A stretch of DNA of 64,000 bases from Aureliella helgolandensis. Its GTDB lineage: Bacteria > Planctomycetota > Planctomycetia > Pirellulales > Pirellulaceae. The translations under genes were made by a program, and so were the position numbers. Numbering within the stretch: position 1 is the first letter of the stretch; each line of letters starts with the position of its first letter. Positions 27,472 to 36,444 of the stretch are shown in pieces. Under the pieces are notes generated by a model, which had not been told where the DNA came from, did no database searches, and was given only the letters and a program-made list of their open reading frames with translations. The stretch lies in the NCBI RefSeq assembly GCF_007752135.1, contig NZ_CP036298.1, positions 2,852,001 to 2,916,000 of the forward strand, read 5' to 3'.

Positions 27472-28042
27472 GACTTAAACCGTAGGTGAGCGGTCACTTA
27501 GGGGTGCCAAAATTAAACAGTCCCCAGTTGGTTTGGTCAATAGGATTCGAATTTGCATTCATTGCCACCAGCGTGAATTGCCACCGGTGGGTGGGAAGAT
27601 CTAACGGATAGATCGATTTTACAACGCTTTTTGAAGCTCCCGGCGCATTTAGGGCTAGAAAAAATTGCCAAAAAAATTTGGTAAAGCAAAAAAAATTGCG
27701 ACTTTTTTTCCTTAGGCTCCCAGGGCCGCGACTTTTCCATTGCTGTGCACCCCCCCAGGGAGGCGATTGCGGTCCTCCCGTGGCCCACGCGACGTTTGTA
27801 GATATTATAAGTGCGGATGATGAATGGTGCGGATGATTTGACGGTGCAGTGTTCGACGGTGGAGGGATTGGCCCGATCGTCAATTGCATGAATTGCAGGC
27901 CCTCGACGACTCGCTGCGCTTCCTAGGTTTGCCCCGGCTGTAGAGCATGCACTCTTGTTACTGGCTTTCTGGAGCCGGCGATGTGGGCCGTCGAATACGA
28001 ATCCTTAGAAATTGATACTTGATTAGCGAGCGATTGTTTGCC
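27472..28042. other. Long intergenic region with phased A/T tracts
   Basis: About 570 bp between tRNA-Thr and the hisI fusion gene. Around 27658-27712 there are runs of six to eight A and then T at roughly one-helical-turn spacing, suggesting bent DNA. A minus-strand open frame (27494-27889) has a composition unlike neighbouring proteins, so I do not call it a gene. Confidence 0.45.
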
Positions 28043-29377
28043 ATGGAAGCTCCCTCGATTCCCGACTTTTCGCGTGGCGACGGATTACTACCCGCCATCG
28101 CCCAGCATCATGAAACCGGACAGGTCCTGATGTTGGCCTGGATGAATCAAGCTGCTTGGGAGGAGACGTTGGCCACCGGCAAGGCGGTGTATTTCAGCCG
28201 TAGTCGGGGCAAACTTTGGCGAAAAGGGGAGGAAAGCGGGCATGTGCAAACCGTGCGGGAGATTCGTGTCGATTGCGATGCAGATACAATCCTCCTCAAA
28301 GTCGATCAGGTTGGAGCCGCCTGCCATGAGGGGTTCGAAAGTTGCTTTTTCCGAAAGATCGCCAGCAATGGTTCTGCCCAAATTTGCGAAACACGGCTCA
28401 AAGAACCCTCCGAAATTTACTCCCACCCAAGCGAGCACGCCACGATGAAAGACTCTCCTAATGCTGAGACGACAACCCCGCGGAATCAACCTTGGATCCG
28501 CGGCATCGTTCCGCCTCTGGTCACTCCGCTGCTCGGTCGCGACGAGCTAGACCAAGCCGGTCTGGAACGCTTGCTTGAGCATGTCATTGCCGGGGGAGTG
28601 CAGGGAGTTTTTATTCTGGGGACAACCGGCGAAGCACCAAGCCTTAGCTATCGCTTGCGTCGCGAGATGATTGCATCGACCTGCCGATTGGTAGCGGGCA
28701 GGGTTCCGGTGTTGGTGGGCATCACCGACACTTCTTTTGTTGAATCGATGAATGTTGCCCGAGTAGCAGCTGAAGCGGGGGCTACTGCGGTCGTGCTCTC
28801 CACGCCCTACTATTTCCCCGCGGGACAGACTGAGCTTATTCAGTATGTGGAACACCTTGCCGAAGAGTCGCCCCTGCCAATCATGCTCTACAACATGCCG
28901 AGCATGACGAAGGTGCAGTTTGAGATTGAGACGCTCAAAACGCTCTCCACACACAAAAACATCATCGGAGTCAAAGACAGTGGGGGGGACCTTGAATACT
29001 TCAAGCAATTGCTTCCGTTGAAAGTCTTGCGCCCAGATTGGTCCATTTTGATCGGTCCAGAACACCTTACGGCGCAGGCGGTAATGTTGGGCGGGGATGG
29101 AGGGGTCAATGGCGGTGCTAATATTTTCCCTGCGACCTTTACACAGATTTTCGCCGCTGCCGAGCGCAAGGACATCGAAGCGATGCGCGAGCTGCAAGAT
29201 CGCATCGAACGCTTGCAGGCCATCTACGACGTCGGCAAGTATGCGAGTCGGTTTATCAAAGCTACCAAGTGTGCGCTTTCAGTACGCGGCATATGTAGCG
29301 ACTTCATGGCAGAGCCGTTCAACCATTTCTTGGAGCCAGAACGCCAGCGAGTTGCGAGTATTCTGGAGGCTCTCTAA
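28043..29377 (+). CDS. HisI (phosphoribosyl-AMP cyclohydrolase) fused to a DapA/NAL-family aldolase
   Basis: 444 residues in one frame. Residues about 8-115 are a complete His[33 protein letters not shown] and the metal-site segment [21 protein letters not shown] followed by SCF. After a linker of about 40 residues comes a TIM-barrel aldolase of the dihydrodipicolinate synthase/N-acetylneuraminate lyase family: [26 protein letters not shown] (the Tyr) and GVKDSGGD (Schiff-base Lys). The DapA arginine that holds the substrate carboxylate (R138 in E. coli, in NVPSRT) is Met, so canonical DapA activity is doubtful. The ATG at 28043 is preferred over in-frame TTG codons 15-24 bp upstream. HisI opens the ring of PR-AMP in histidine synthesis. 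Confidence 0.88.
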   Translation: MEAPSIPDFSRGDGLLPAIAQHHETGQVLMLAWMNQAAWEETLATGKAVYFSRSRGKLWRKGEESGHVQTVREIRVDCDADTILLKVDQVGAACHEGFESCFFRKIASNGSAQICETRLKEPSEIYSHPSEHATMKDSPNAETTTPRNQPWIRGIVPPLVTPLLGRDELDQAGLERLLEHVIAGGVQGVFILGTTGEAPSLSYRLRREMIASTCRLVAGRVPVLVGITDTSFVESMNVARVAAEAGATAVVLSTPYYFPAGQTELIQYVEHLAEESPLPIMLYNMPSMTKVQFEIETLKTLSTHKNIIGVKDSGGDLEYFKQLLPLKVLRPDWSILIGPEHLTAQAVMLGGDGGVNGGANIFPATFTQIFAAAERKDIEAMRELQDRIERLQAIYDVGKYASRFIKATKCALSVRGICSDFMAEPFNHFLEPERQRVASILEAL

Positions 29378-29519
29378 GTTGACCATCGCAATCGCTACAG
29401 CCTGCATTTTCAGCGCGAATGGCTTCAGAGGAAATTTCTCAAAAAAATGGACTCCTCCCGAGCGAAGTTAACGTATGTTTCAAATGGCTTAAAAAATATT
29501 ACCCACTTGGAACTGCATC

Positions 29520-29963
29520 ATGAAGTTTTTAGCGCTCTGCTTCGCATTCACTCTATGCTTGAACAGTCACGCTGCTGAACTGCCTTTCGCAATCAACGCC
29601 AAAGCGGTTAATTCCCCTGCGGCGATCCCTGCAGCGACCTACGATCCTGCCCTTTCAGTTGCGGAAAATAATGCGAGGCTCACTGAAGTCGACCCCCACA
29701 GCCGATTGTTGCTTGCTTTCGAACTTGAGGGCCAGCAGGTTGTAGCCAGCGAGCTCATTGGAACTCCTGTCCAGTTCACCGTCGATGGACAGGCCTTTGC
29801 GGGGCAAATTTCAAGCTTCGAATTTGAGGGTGGAAAGCTTCAGGATTCCACGCTGCGTGTATTCGCGCAGATTAAAAACCGCCAACAAAATGGTGACTGG
29901 CTGCTCAAGCATGGTAGGATAGGTGTCATCTCTTTTGGAGCGGAGGCAAACTCCAATCACTAG
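29520..29963 (+). CDS. Small secreted protein of unknown function
   Basis: 147 residues. Signal peptide MKFLALCFAFTLCLNSHAA. The mature part contains ELPFAINAKAVNSPAAIPAATYDPALSV and beta-strand-like segments (VVASELIGTPVQFTVDGQAF, LRVFAQIKNRQQNG). The pattern of the last part resembles a small barrel domain as in HlyD-type periplasmic adaptors, but I cannot name a family. It stands alone, followed by a strong terminator. Its product should be exported. Confidence 0.65.
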   Translation: MKFLALCFAFTLCLNSHAAELPFAINAKAVNSPAAIPAATYDPALSVAENNARLTEVDPHSRLLLAFELEGQQVVASELIGTPVQFTVDGQAFAGQISSFEFEGGKLQDSTLRVFAQIKNRQQNGDWLLKHGRIGVISFGAEANSNH

Positions 29964-30035
29964 TGCTGTGTCTGTCACGGACTGATGTGGACCCTACAGC
30001 AACTTGACCGTGAGCGTTGTAAAAGACGTTTCACT

Positions 30036-30078
30036 AGACCGCATCTTCTTGGGCGAAGGAGATGCGGTCTTTCTTTTT
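30036..30078 (+). terminator. Intrinsic terminator of the small secreted protein gene
   Basis: An 11-bp perfect stem AGACCGCATCT/AGATGCGGTCT followed by TTCTTTTT, about 70 bp after the stop codon at 29963. Confidence 0.88.
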
Positions 30079-30143
30079 AAAGATGCATTGTTGAGATGGC
30101 TGCACTGCTGGAGGCAGCGGAAGGGAAGTCCGCCAGCCAATTT

Positions 30144-32000
30144 TCACTCGGGCGGCGCGTCCTCAACAGCGAATTTCCAAGTGCTGCCTGATTCGAGAGA
30201 AAGCGGGGAATCGCTGAGGGCCAACCGCAGTGTTTCTATGGGCATGGAGTGCTGTTGCATGATGGCATCGTGAAACTGGCGATTGGACATCTCACCACTT
30301 TGGACGAACTCAGCGTGCATGCGCCGTAGTTGCAAGCCACCGAGCATGTAAGCGGCTTGGTAGAGCGGGCTGTAACCTCCCATAATCGAGCGACGCACTT
30401 CCGCTACAGCCGCCGACCTTTCATGCCCCACCCGCTCGACCAGATAGTCGACGCATTCCTCGGGAGTCATCTCTCCCAAGTGGTAGCTCAAGGAGAAGAT
30501 AATCCGTGCGCAGCGATGCTTGCGCCAGAACAGCATGCCCACGCGATCCTCAGGGCCGTGCGCAAAATCAAGGTCCCATAGGTACATCTCCCAGTACAGG
30601 GCCCAGCCCTCCATCCAGAAGGGAGTCGCAAACATTTCGCGATACGGACGATACCGGGCAAGCATATGATATTGCAAATGATGTCCAGGAATTAGTTCAT
30701 GGTGGACGGTGGCACGCGAAAAATGTTCATTGTTGCTCCGCATGCTCATCAATTTCTCTTCCTGAGTCATCGTGTCGGTGGGAAACGAGACGATGATGGA
30801 GTCACCACCTAAGAAATAGGGATTCACACGTTGGCGTTCCGGACTCATCATCAGCATCCGCCAACCGTTGGCAGCCAGTGGTGGCACCGTGATTAAGTCA
30901 TGAGATTCGAGAAAGCGGATCGCTTCCCACGCAAGATCGTGGATCATCTTGGGTTGTTCCCCTGGGCGGACATGCTTGCTTTTGACGATGTCCATCGCCG
31001 CCCGCCAATCGTCGCCGCAACCCAGCTCGGCTGAAGCTTTCGCCATTTGTTGGTCGCACCAAGCCATCTCGCGATGCGCAAGTTCAATCAGTTCCGCGGG
31101 ATCATGTGCAATCCATTCATGGTCCAGTTCCACTCGCAGCCCCTCTCGTCCAATGGGCAGCCCAATAATCGTTTCCTTGTCCGCATCGGGTACCCCCACC
31201 ACCTTTTCACGCAAGGCGATGCGATGGCGTTCCACCGCCGTCAATAGGCGGGCAACCGGCTGTTTTGCCCACCAGGAATACTCGGGGTTGTAACCGTCGT
31301 AAAACTGGTGCGCCTGGCGAATCTCGCGCGTCAACGATTCAATCAATTCACTCGCCCGCAATGCTGCCAGACGCTGTTGAATCGCCTGCTCACTCTGGTC
31401 GAGCACATCCAGCTTGGCAACCTGATCGGCTGCGTGCTCAGCGATTTGAGCTGCCTGGTCGAGTTCTGCGGCAACTTCACTGGCCTCGATGACCTGGACG
31501 TCCTCGCGTGCTGTGCAGTAGCGGACGATTGCATCGGCGTAGGGCAGCAGGGCGGCGGCAGCCTCATCTCGCACGCCGTTCAGCTCCAGCATTTTCAACC
31601 GATACTCCAGCTCGCTACGTAGCAGTAGGTAGTCGATCTGGCTGGCACGATCCAGGCTGCTAAATTCCCGTTCCGCGAGTCGTTGCTGCCATTGCTCCAT
31701 GACTTCGCGGCGTAGCGTTCGAGCTACGGGATCCAGTGGAGTGCGATAGCGTTTGTCGAGTGTTTTAAGGTCGGCTGAGCACCGCTCAACCCAGCGTTGG
31801 AGCGTCTCTTCATTTTCAGGGGGAAGGATCGTGTCCAGCGCGACGGAGGTTTCCTGGATGGTTTGACCGCACGTACGCGCGCCCTCCCCGTGCCCGGCCG
31901 CGCCCCAGGAAAATGCCGCACCAATCATTAGGGTGTGCAGCAGTCGCGGACAAAAACGCTTGGCAGAGGTCATCGGTAGCATTGAGTAAACCTTATTCAT
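30144..32000 (-). CDS. Secreted DUF885-family putative metallopeptidase
   Basis: 618 residues from the ATG at 32000 (in-frame ATGs at 32063 and 31973 are alternatives). A signal-peptide-like segment (LLHTLMIGAAFSWGAAG) is followed by a long helical region and the metal-site motif HHELIPGHHLQYH, with WMEGWALYWEMYLW downstream as third-ligand region. This is the DUF885 family, gluzincin-like proteins rarely characterised. The end (MSNRQFHDAIMQQHSMPIETLRLAL) is also family-typical. Probably exported or lipid-free periplasmic peptidase; substrate unknown. Divergent from the DUF2461 gene. Confidence 0.87.
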   Translation of the reverse strand: MNKVYSMLPMTSAKRFCPRLLHTLMIGAAFSWGAAGHGEGARTCGQTIQETSVALDTILPPENEETLQRWVERCSADLKTLDKRYRTPLDPVARTLRREVMEQWQQRLAEREFSSLDRASQIDYLLLRSELEYRLKMLELNGVRDEAAAALLPYADAIVRYCTAREDVQVIEASEVAAELDQAAQIAEHAADQVAKLDVLDQSEQAIQQRLAALRASELIESLTREIRQAHQFYDGYNPEYSWWAKQPVARLLTAVERHRIALREKVVGVPDADKETIIGLPIGREGLRVELDHEWIAHDPAELIELAHREMAWCDQQMAKASAELGCGDDWRAAMDIVKSKHVRPGEQPKMIHDLAWEAIRFLESHDLITVPPLAANGWRMLMMSPERQRVNPYFLGGDSIIVSFPTDTMTQEEKLMSMRSNNEHFSRATVHHELIPGHHLQYHMLARYRPYREMFATPFWMEGWALYWEMYLWDLDFAHGPEDRVGMLFWRKHRCARIIFSLSYHLGEMTPEECVDYLVERVGHERSAAVAEVRRSIMGGYSPLYQAAYMLGGLQLRRMHAEFVQSGEMSNRQFHDAIMQQHSMPIETLRLALSDSPLSLESGSTWKFAVEDAPPE

Positions 32001-32096
32001 GTGGCAAGATCGCGTCAGGAGGCAAGGGAAGACCTCTAGCATCTCCCATTGTAAGTCCGTCACTCCATCGCTGCAGCCTGATCCCCGAGAATTGCT

Positions 32097-32798
32097 ATGC
32101 CTTCCGATGCCTTACCGTTTACTGGTTTTCCGTGCGACACAATCGATTTTCTCGCCGATTTGGGAGCGAACAACACTCGGGAATGGTTTTCACTCAACAA
32201 AGCCCGCTATGAGCAGAGTTTTCTTGCTCCCTCACTGAAGTTCATCGCAGCCATGGAGAAACCGTTGCAACGCGTGGCGCCCCTGTTAAAAGCCGAGCCC
32301 AAGAAGATGGGGGGCTCGCTAATGAGGATCTACAAGGACACGCGTTTTTCCAAAGACAAGACACCGTACAAAACCAATATTGGCATCCATTTTCGCCATC
32401 AACTCGGCAAGGATGTGCATTCTCCCGGTGTCTACTTGCACATCGCCCCCGATGGTTGCTTCATGGGTGCTGGCATCTGGCGTCCCGATTCAGCGTCGCT
32501 CAGCCTAATTCGAGAGCGCATTCTGCAAGATGAAGCCGCGTGGACACGCATGCGGCGCGGCAAACGGTTTCGCGAGACCTTTGAATTGCACGATGACCGA
32601 TTGAAAACGGCTCCCCGAGGCATCGACAGATCGCACCCTCAGATCGAAGACCTGCGACTGAAGAGCTTCATTGCAATGGCGCCGCTGAGTCGCCAAGTGA
32701 TCCAGGGGCCTGAGCTCATCAAGACGCTCACACAGCGCGTGCGAGACGCACAACCTCTGATGCTGTTCCTGGCTGAAGCGCTGGGGCATCCCTATTGA
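32097..32798 (+). CDS. DUF2461-domain protein
   Basis: 233 residues, usual length. Family signatures are FLADLGANNTREWFSLNKARYE near the start, RIYKDTRFSKDKTPYKTNIG, GVYLHIAPDGCFMGAGIW and the LKTAPRGIDRSHPQIEDLRLKSF block. DUF2461 proteins are widespread, cytosolic and of unknown function. It is transcribed away from the DUF885 gene and converges with the DUF1501 gene. Confidence 0.9.
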   Translation: MPSDALPFTGFPCDTIDFLADLGANNTREWFSLNKARYEQSFLAPSLKFIAAMEKPLQRVAPLLKAEPKKMGGSLMRIYKDTRFSKDKTPYKTNIGIHFRHQLGKDVHSPGVYLHIAPDGCFMGAGIWRPDSASLSLIRERILQDEAAWTRMRRGKRFRETFELHDDRLKTAPRGIDRSHPQIEDLRLKSFIAMAPLSRQVIQGPELIKTLTQRVRDAQPLMLFLAEALGHPY

Positions 32799-32813
32799 TT
32801 GGAGCAGCGGCGG

Positions 32814-34124
32814 CTAACGGAGGATTTGGGCAATGGGAGTCCCATTGTTGCAAATCTTGAAGGGGCGACCGTTGGGAGCAATGAACTCTTCGTCCAGTGG
32901 CAAGCCCATGGTAGCGGCGATTGTGGCGTTTAAGTCTTCGGGGTACACGGCATCTTCCTCCACCGAGTGCCCGCGCTCGTCGGATTTGCCATACACCGTA
33001 CCACCACGAATCCCAGCTCCGCAGAGCAGGGCTGAAAACGCACCTGGGTGGTGATCTCGACCGGCATTCTCGTTAATCGTCGGCGATCTACCAAATTCAG
33101 TTGCAAGAACGACCAGGACTTCTCCCAGCATCCCACGGTTGGCCAAATCTCTCAAAAGTGCACCAAGGGCATTGTCGAGATTGGTGACCATGGCGGGAAG
33201 GGCATCGTAGATGTCGTTGTGGTGGTCCCAACCTCCATATTGCACCTCGACAAACCGCACTCCACGCTCAACCAATCGACGAGCCAGCAGGCAGCCCTGC
33301 CCCAGCGAGTTGTTGCCGTAAAACTCGCGTACTTCTTCCTTTTCTTCCTTGATGTCAAAGGCTTTCAGCTCTGACGAACCCATTAGACGCACCGCCTCGC
33401 GATAGGTCTGGTCGTACGCTTCAATCAGGTGGCTCTTGTACTGGGTTCTGAACTTGAGGTCAAATTGATTGGCCAGTGACATGCGTCGGCGAAATTGATC
33501 GTCCGCCAAGTAATCTGGGCTGGCCGTGTTCTGCAAGCCCGTCTTGGGATTGTTTACGGGAACTGGTGCGAGAGAGGCGGGGAGGAAGCCAGCTCGTGGA
33601 TGCTCTGCCGCTGCGCCGATGAGCACATTTCCAGGTAGACTCGTGCCGAGTTTTCCGTGAACGTGATTGGCCCATGCGCCCATGCCGGGATGCCGAATCG
33701 AATTGAGAGGTTTATAGCTGGTGCGCATCTGGTAGCAGCCCTGCTCGTGCGCCCCGGTTTCTGTGGTCATGGAGCGGATGAGCGCCATGCCATTCATGAG
33801 GTAGGCCAGCTTGGGGAGCTTGTCGGAGAATTCGACGCCTGCCAATCGCGTTTTGGTAGTGGTGGTTTCACCTTGTGCATCCGTGCCCACTTTAGGATCG
33901 AAGGTGTCGAGGTGGCTCATGGCCCCGTTCATGTAGAGATAGATAACGTGCTTGGCCGCACCACTGGTCTGCCCACCCGTCTCGGAGGCAGCTGAGCGAG
34001 CAAATCCTCCCAGCCCTAGCCCACCGGCGCAGGTGACCCCCAACAAGCCTTGGGTCGTCGCCAAAAATCTACGTCGGGACATGTCTGCATCATTGTTGTT
34101 GGCGCATGCTCTTGAACGTTTCAT
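32814..34124 (-). CDS. DUF1501-family secreted protein (sulfatase-like fold)
   Basis: 436 residues. Tat-type signal with SRRRFLATTQGLLGVTCAGG. DUF1501 features: KHVIYLYMNGAMSHLDTFDPK, the ARRLVERGVRFVEVQYGGWDHH block, VLVVLATEFGRSP and GRDHHPGAFSALLCGAGIRGG. The family has an alkaline-phosphatase/sulfatase-like core and is nearly always paired with DUF1549/DUF1553 proteins in planctomycetes, as here: the partner ends 90 bp upstream on the same strand. Start chosen at 34124; 34082 (just before the twin Arg) is possible. Function unknown. Confidence 0.9.
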   Translation of the reverse strand: MKRSRACANNNDADMSRRRFLATTQGLLGVTCAGGLGLGGFARSAASETGGQTSGAAKHVIYLYMNGAMSHLDTFDPKVGTDAQGETTTTKTRLAGVEFSDKLPKLAYLMNGMALIRSMTTETGAHEQGCYQMRTSYKPLNSIRHPGMGAWANHVHGKLGTSLPGNVLIGAAAEHPRAGFLPASLAPVPVNNPKTGLQNTASPDYLADDQFRRRMSLANQFDLKFRTQYKSHLIEAYDQTYREAVRLMGSSELKAFDIKEEKEEVREFYGNNSLGQGCLLARRLVERGVRFVEVQYGGWDHHNDIYDALPAMVTNLDNALGALLRDLANRGMLGEVLVVLATEFGRSPTINENAGRDHHPGAFSALLCGAGIRGGTVYGKSDERGHSVEEDAVYPEDLNATIAATMGLPLDEEFIAPNGRPFKICNNGTPIAQILR

Positions 34125-34213
34125 CTCGAAATCCATTTTGCACAAAGAGGTTCTGTCACAGACTTGCTGCACCGTACTTACGCTGCGTTCACTGCGGGAC
34201 GTTCCGGATCGGC

Positions 34214-36160
34214 TTACTGCACGAACAAGAATTCACGCGTGTTGATCAATGCCCAAACGACATTCCCGTACCCCATGGCCGCATCGCCCCGCGCCATCTC
34301 ACGCAGCGCGTAATCTTGATCCCGTTTGGTAGGTTCCCGATTGAGGATCGATAAAAACATCACTCTGAGTGCATCGCGACGGCCGTGGACTCGTTGCAGG
34401 TTGTCATGGATGACGGAACCTTCCTCAAGCATCATATGGGTGAAAGGACCGTTAAACATGGTTAGGATTTGCGGGACGGTTGGATCGGTACTGTCACCTT
34501 CGATGGTCTCGCGATCACACTGGCCGAATTGGCGGATAAAGTGCTCGGCCGGTAAGGGGCTGGGGAGTTCAGAAGATCGTGCCAGCACCTGCCTGCGGTA
34601 GGCTGCGACTCCCAGTAGCTTTGCTTGGGCTTTGGGGCCCAAGCTGTCTTCAAACTTTTTTGCACTCTGTTCAATCTGCTTCGCAGAAACGGTAGAAAGG
34701 TCTACTTCGGCAACACTCGCAAACGACTTGGCGTCAGGCAACTGGAAAGTGTAGGGGTTGTAGACGGCAATGGTTAAGATCGAGTCCCAGACTTGTTCCG
34801 CGGTCATGCGTCGGAGACTTGGACCATTAAAGTGGTAGAACTCTGCAGCGGAGGGATCGAACGCACTACTGCTGCGCTGGTAAGTTTTGGTGTACAGAAT
34901 TGTTCGGATGAACTCCTTTTGATTGAATTTCAAGCGAACCATCTCATCGGTGAGGAATTGCAGCAGCTCTTCATTCTGGCAAGGGGAATCGTCGCGAAGA
35001 TCGTCTACCGGTTCAATTAAGCCTACCCCCATGACCTTCTTCCACAACCGATTGGCAATTGTCTTTGCAAAGCGGGGATTTTCCGCGTCGGTAAGCCACG
35101 CAGCGTATTGTTCGCGAGGGGATTGATCCTTGCAAGCCAGTGGGAGCTTTCCCCACAGGACGACGGGATCTACCGTTTGATTGGGTTTGCCATCATCGTA
35201 TTGATAATCCTGCGGCAATTTCAACTTGGCCTTGGGGTTGAACGATACACGAAATAGGTTGGCCTGCGCCAATAGGTTGGAAGTTCCCTGAAGTCGCGCA
35301 GTGGGATCTGCCTTCTTCATTTCGTCGGTGATACGTTGTACTGGATTGCCATTCACAAACGCTGGAGTGTGCCGGTCGTCCCGGGTTTTGACGCCGCTAG
35401 TAAATGCGGCCATTTGGTAGAATTCCTTTTGCGTCCAGTGATCGAATGGATGATCGTGGCACTGAGCACAGCCGATCTGCGTTCCCAAGAATACGCGAAT
35501 CGTATTGTCGACGTGTACTAGGTGCATGCCATTGTCACGCAGCGCATAACCGGCTGCGGGTTGATCCCAGACTTTGCCTTCAGCAGTGAGCATTTCATAG
35601 ACCCACTCATCATAGGGGCGGTTCTTTCGGAGTTGCTCTTTAATCCAGTCCCGGTAGGCGAAGGCCAGAATGTTGTTTTCGGGACGATCCTTGACCCGTA
35701 GGATGGCGGCCCAGTAGTTGTACATGTGGCTTACCGAGGGATAGGACCCTAGCAAGCTGTCCACAACCAGCTCTGCCTTATCGGGCTCGGAGCTCCTGGC
35801 ATAGTTCACGGTCTCTTGCAATCCTGGAATGGCGCCCACCGTATCCAGGAACACGCGGCGAACAAATGTGTAGTCATCCGCCATGGGGTTGGGAGCAATG
35901 CCAACCTGCTTGAGCTTGGCTTCCACCAAAGCATCGATTCGGGCAGCTACAGAGCGGCACTCACTCCGCCGCTGCTCATCGACCGGCGCCACCTCGGGCA
36001 AACTTTGGGGCGCCTTTTTGACCGCTTCGGGCAACCCATATCCCTTGAATTGCTGACTCGGTAGCTTGGATTTCTTCTTCTGAGCCAGCGCCGGAGTGGC
36101 GAGTAGAAGTAGCCAATAGAAGCACAACCAATAGACATTCAGGCGTCGAAAGCGGAACAC
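34214..36160 (-). CDS. DUF1549/DUF1553 secreted protein
   Basis: 648 residues from GTG 36160, where AGGAGG lies 4 nt upstream; the longer frame to 36250 has no such site. Signal peptide segment VYWLCFYWLLLLATPALA. DUF1549: DALVEAKLKQVGI, FVRRVFLDTVGAIP, NYWAAILRVKD, RPYDEWVYEML and the haem-like GCAQCHDHPFDHW. DUF1553: WLTDAENPRFAKTIANRLWKKVMG, DLRDDSP, and the C-terminal LINTREFLFVQ. No separate N-terminal cytochrome domain, unlike the protein at 40948. It forms an operon with the DUF1501 gene downstream. These proteins are abundant in planctomycetes and of unproven function. Confidence 0.88.
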   Translation of the reverse strand: MFRFRRLNVYWLCFYWLLLLATPALAQKKKSKLPSQQFKGYGLPEAVKKAPQSLPEVAPVDEQRRSECRSVAARIDALVEAKLKQVGIAPNPMADDYTFVRRVFLDTVGAIPGLQETVNYARSSEPDKAELVVDSLLGSYPSVSHMYNYWAAILRVKDRPENNILAFAYRDWIKEQLRKNRPYDEWVYEMLTAEGKVWDQPAAGYALRDNGMHLVHVDNTIRVFLGTQIGCAQCHDHPFDHWTQKEFYQMAAFTSGVKTRDDRHTPAFVNGNPVQRITDEMKKADPTARLQGTSNLLAQANLFRVSFNPKAKLKLPQDYQYDDGKPNQTVDPVVLWGKLPLACKDQSPREQYAAWLTDAENPRFAKTIANRLWKKVMGVGLIEPVDDLRDDSPCQNEELLQFLTDEMVRLKFNQKEFIRTILYTKTYQRSSSAFDPSAAEFYHFNGPSLRRMTAEQVWDSILTIAVYNPYTFQLPDAKSFASVAEVDLSTVSAKQIEQSAKKFEDSLGPKAQAKLLGVAAYRRQVLARSSELPSPLPAEHFIRQFGQCDRETIEGDSTDPTVPQILTMFNGPFTHMMLEEGSVIHDNLQRVHGRRDALRVMFLSILNREPTKRDQDYALREMARGDAAMGYGNVVWALINTREFLFVQ

Positions 36161-36444
36161 AAACCCTCCTGGTTGCTGGCTGTGAATGCCCCCAGCATTT
36201 CGGCGGCGGATCTTTACGCGTGGAGCGATACAGTGGCACGGAGTCGTCATAGAACAACACCCTTTCGCTCGGGCTGCAGGTGCAGGCCGCTACAGCTATG
36301 TATTTTGATAAGATCTAGGCCGATGAGCCCACCAAAACGGGGCTTCGAAAACTATTTGGATAAGCTGGAGACGATAGACTCCACAAGCTAGAAGCTTACC
36401 ATATCGCAACCTTTAACTCAACTATATCGGACGTTGATCCCGGG

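Noticed and set aside
27494-27889. 131-codon minus-strand frame in the gap before the hisI fusion
   Set aside because: Composition is Pro/Ser/Lys-rich without a recognisable fold, it runs through the A/T tracts, and no ribosome site is present.
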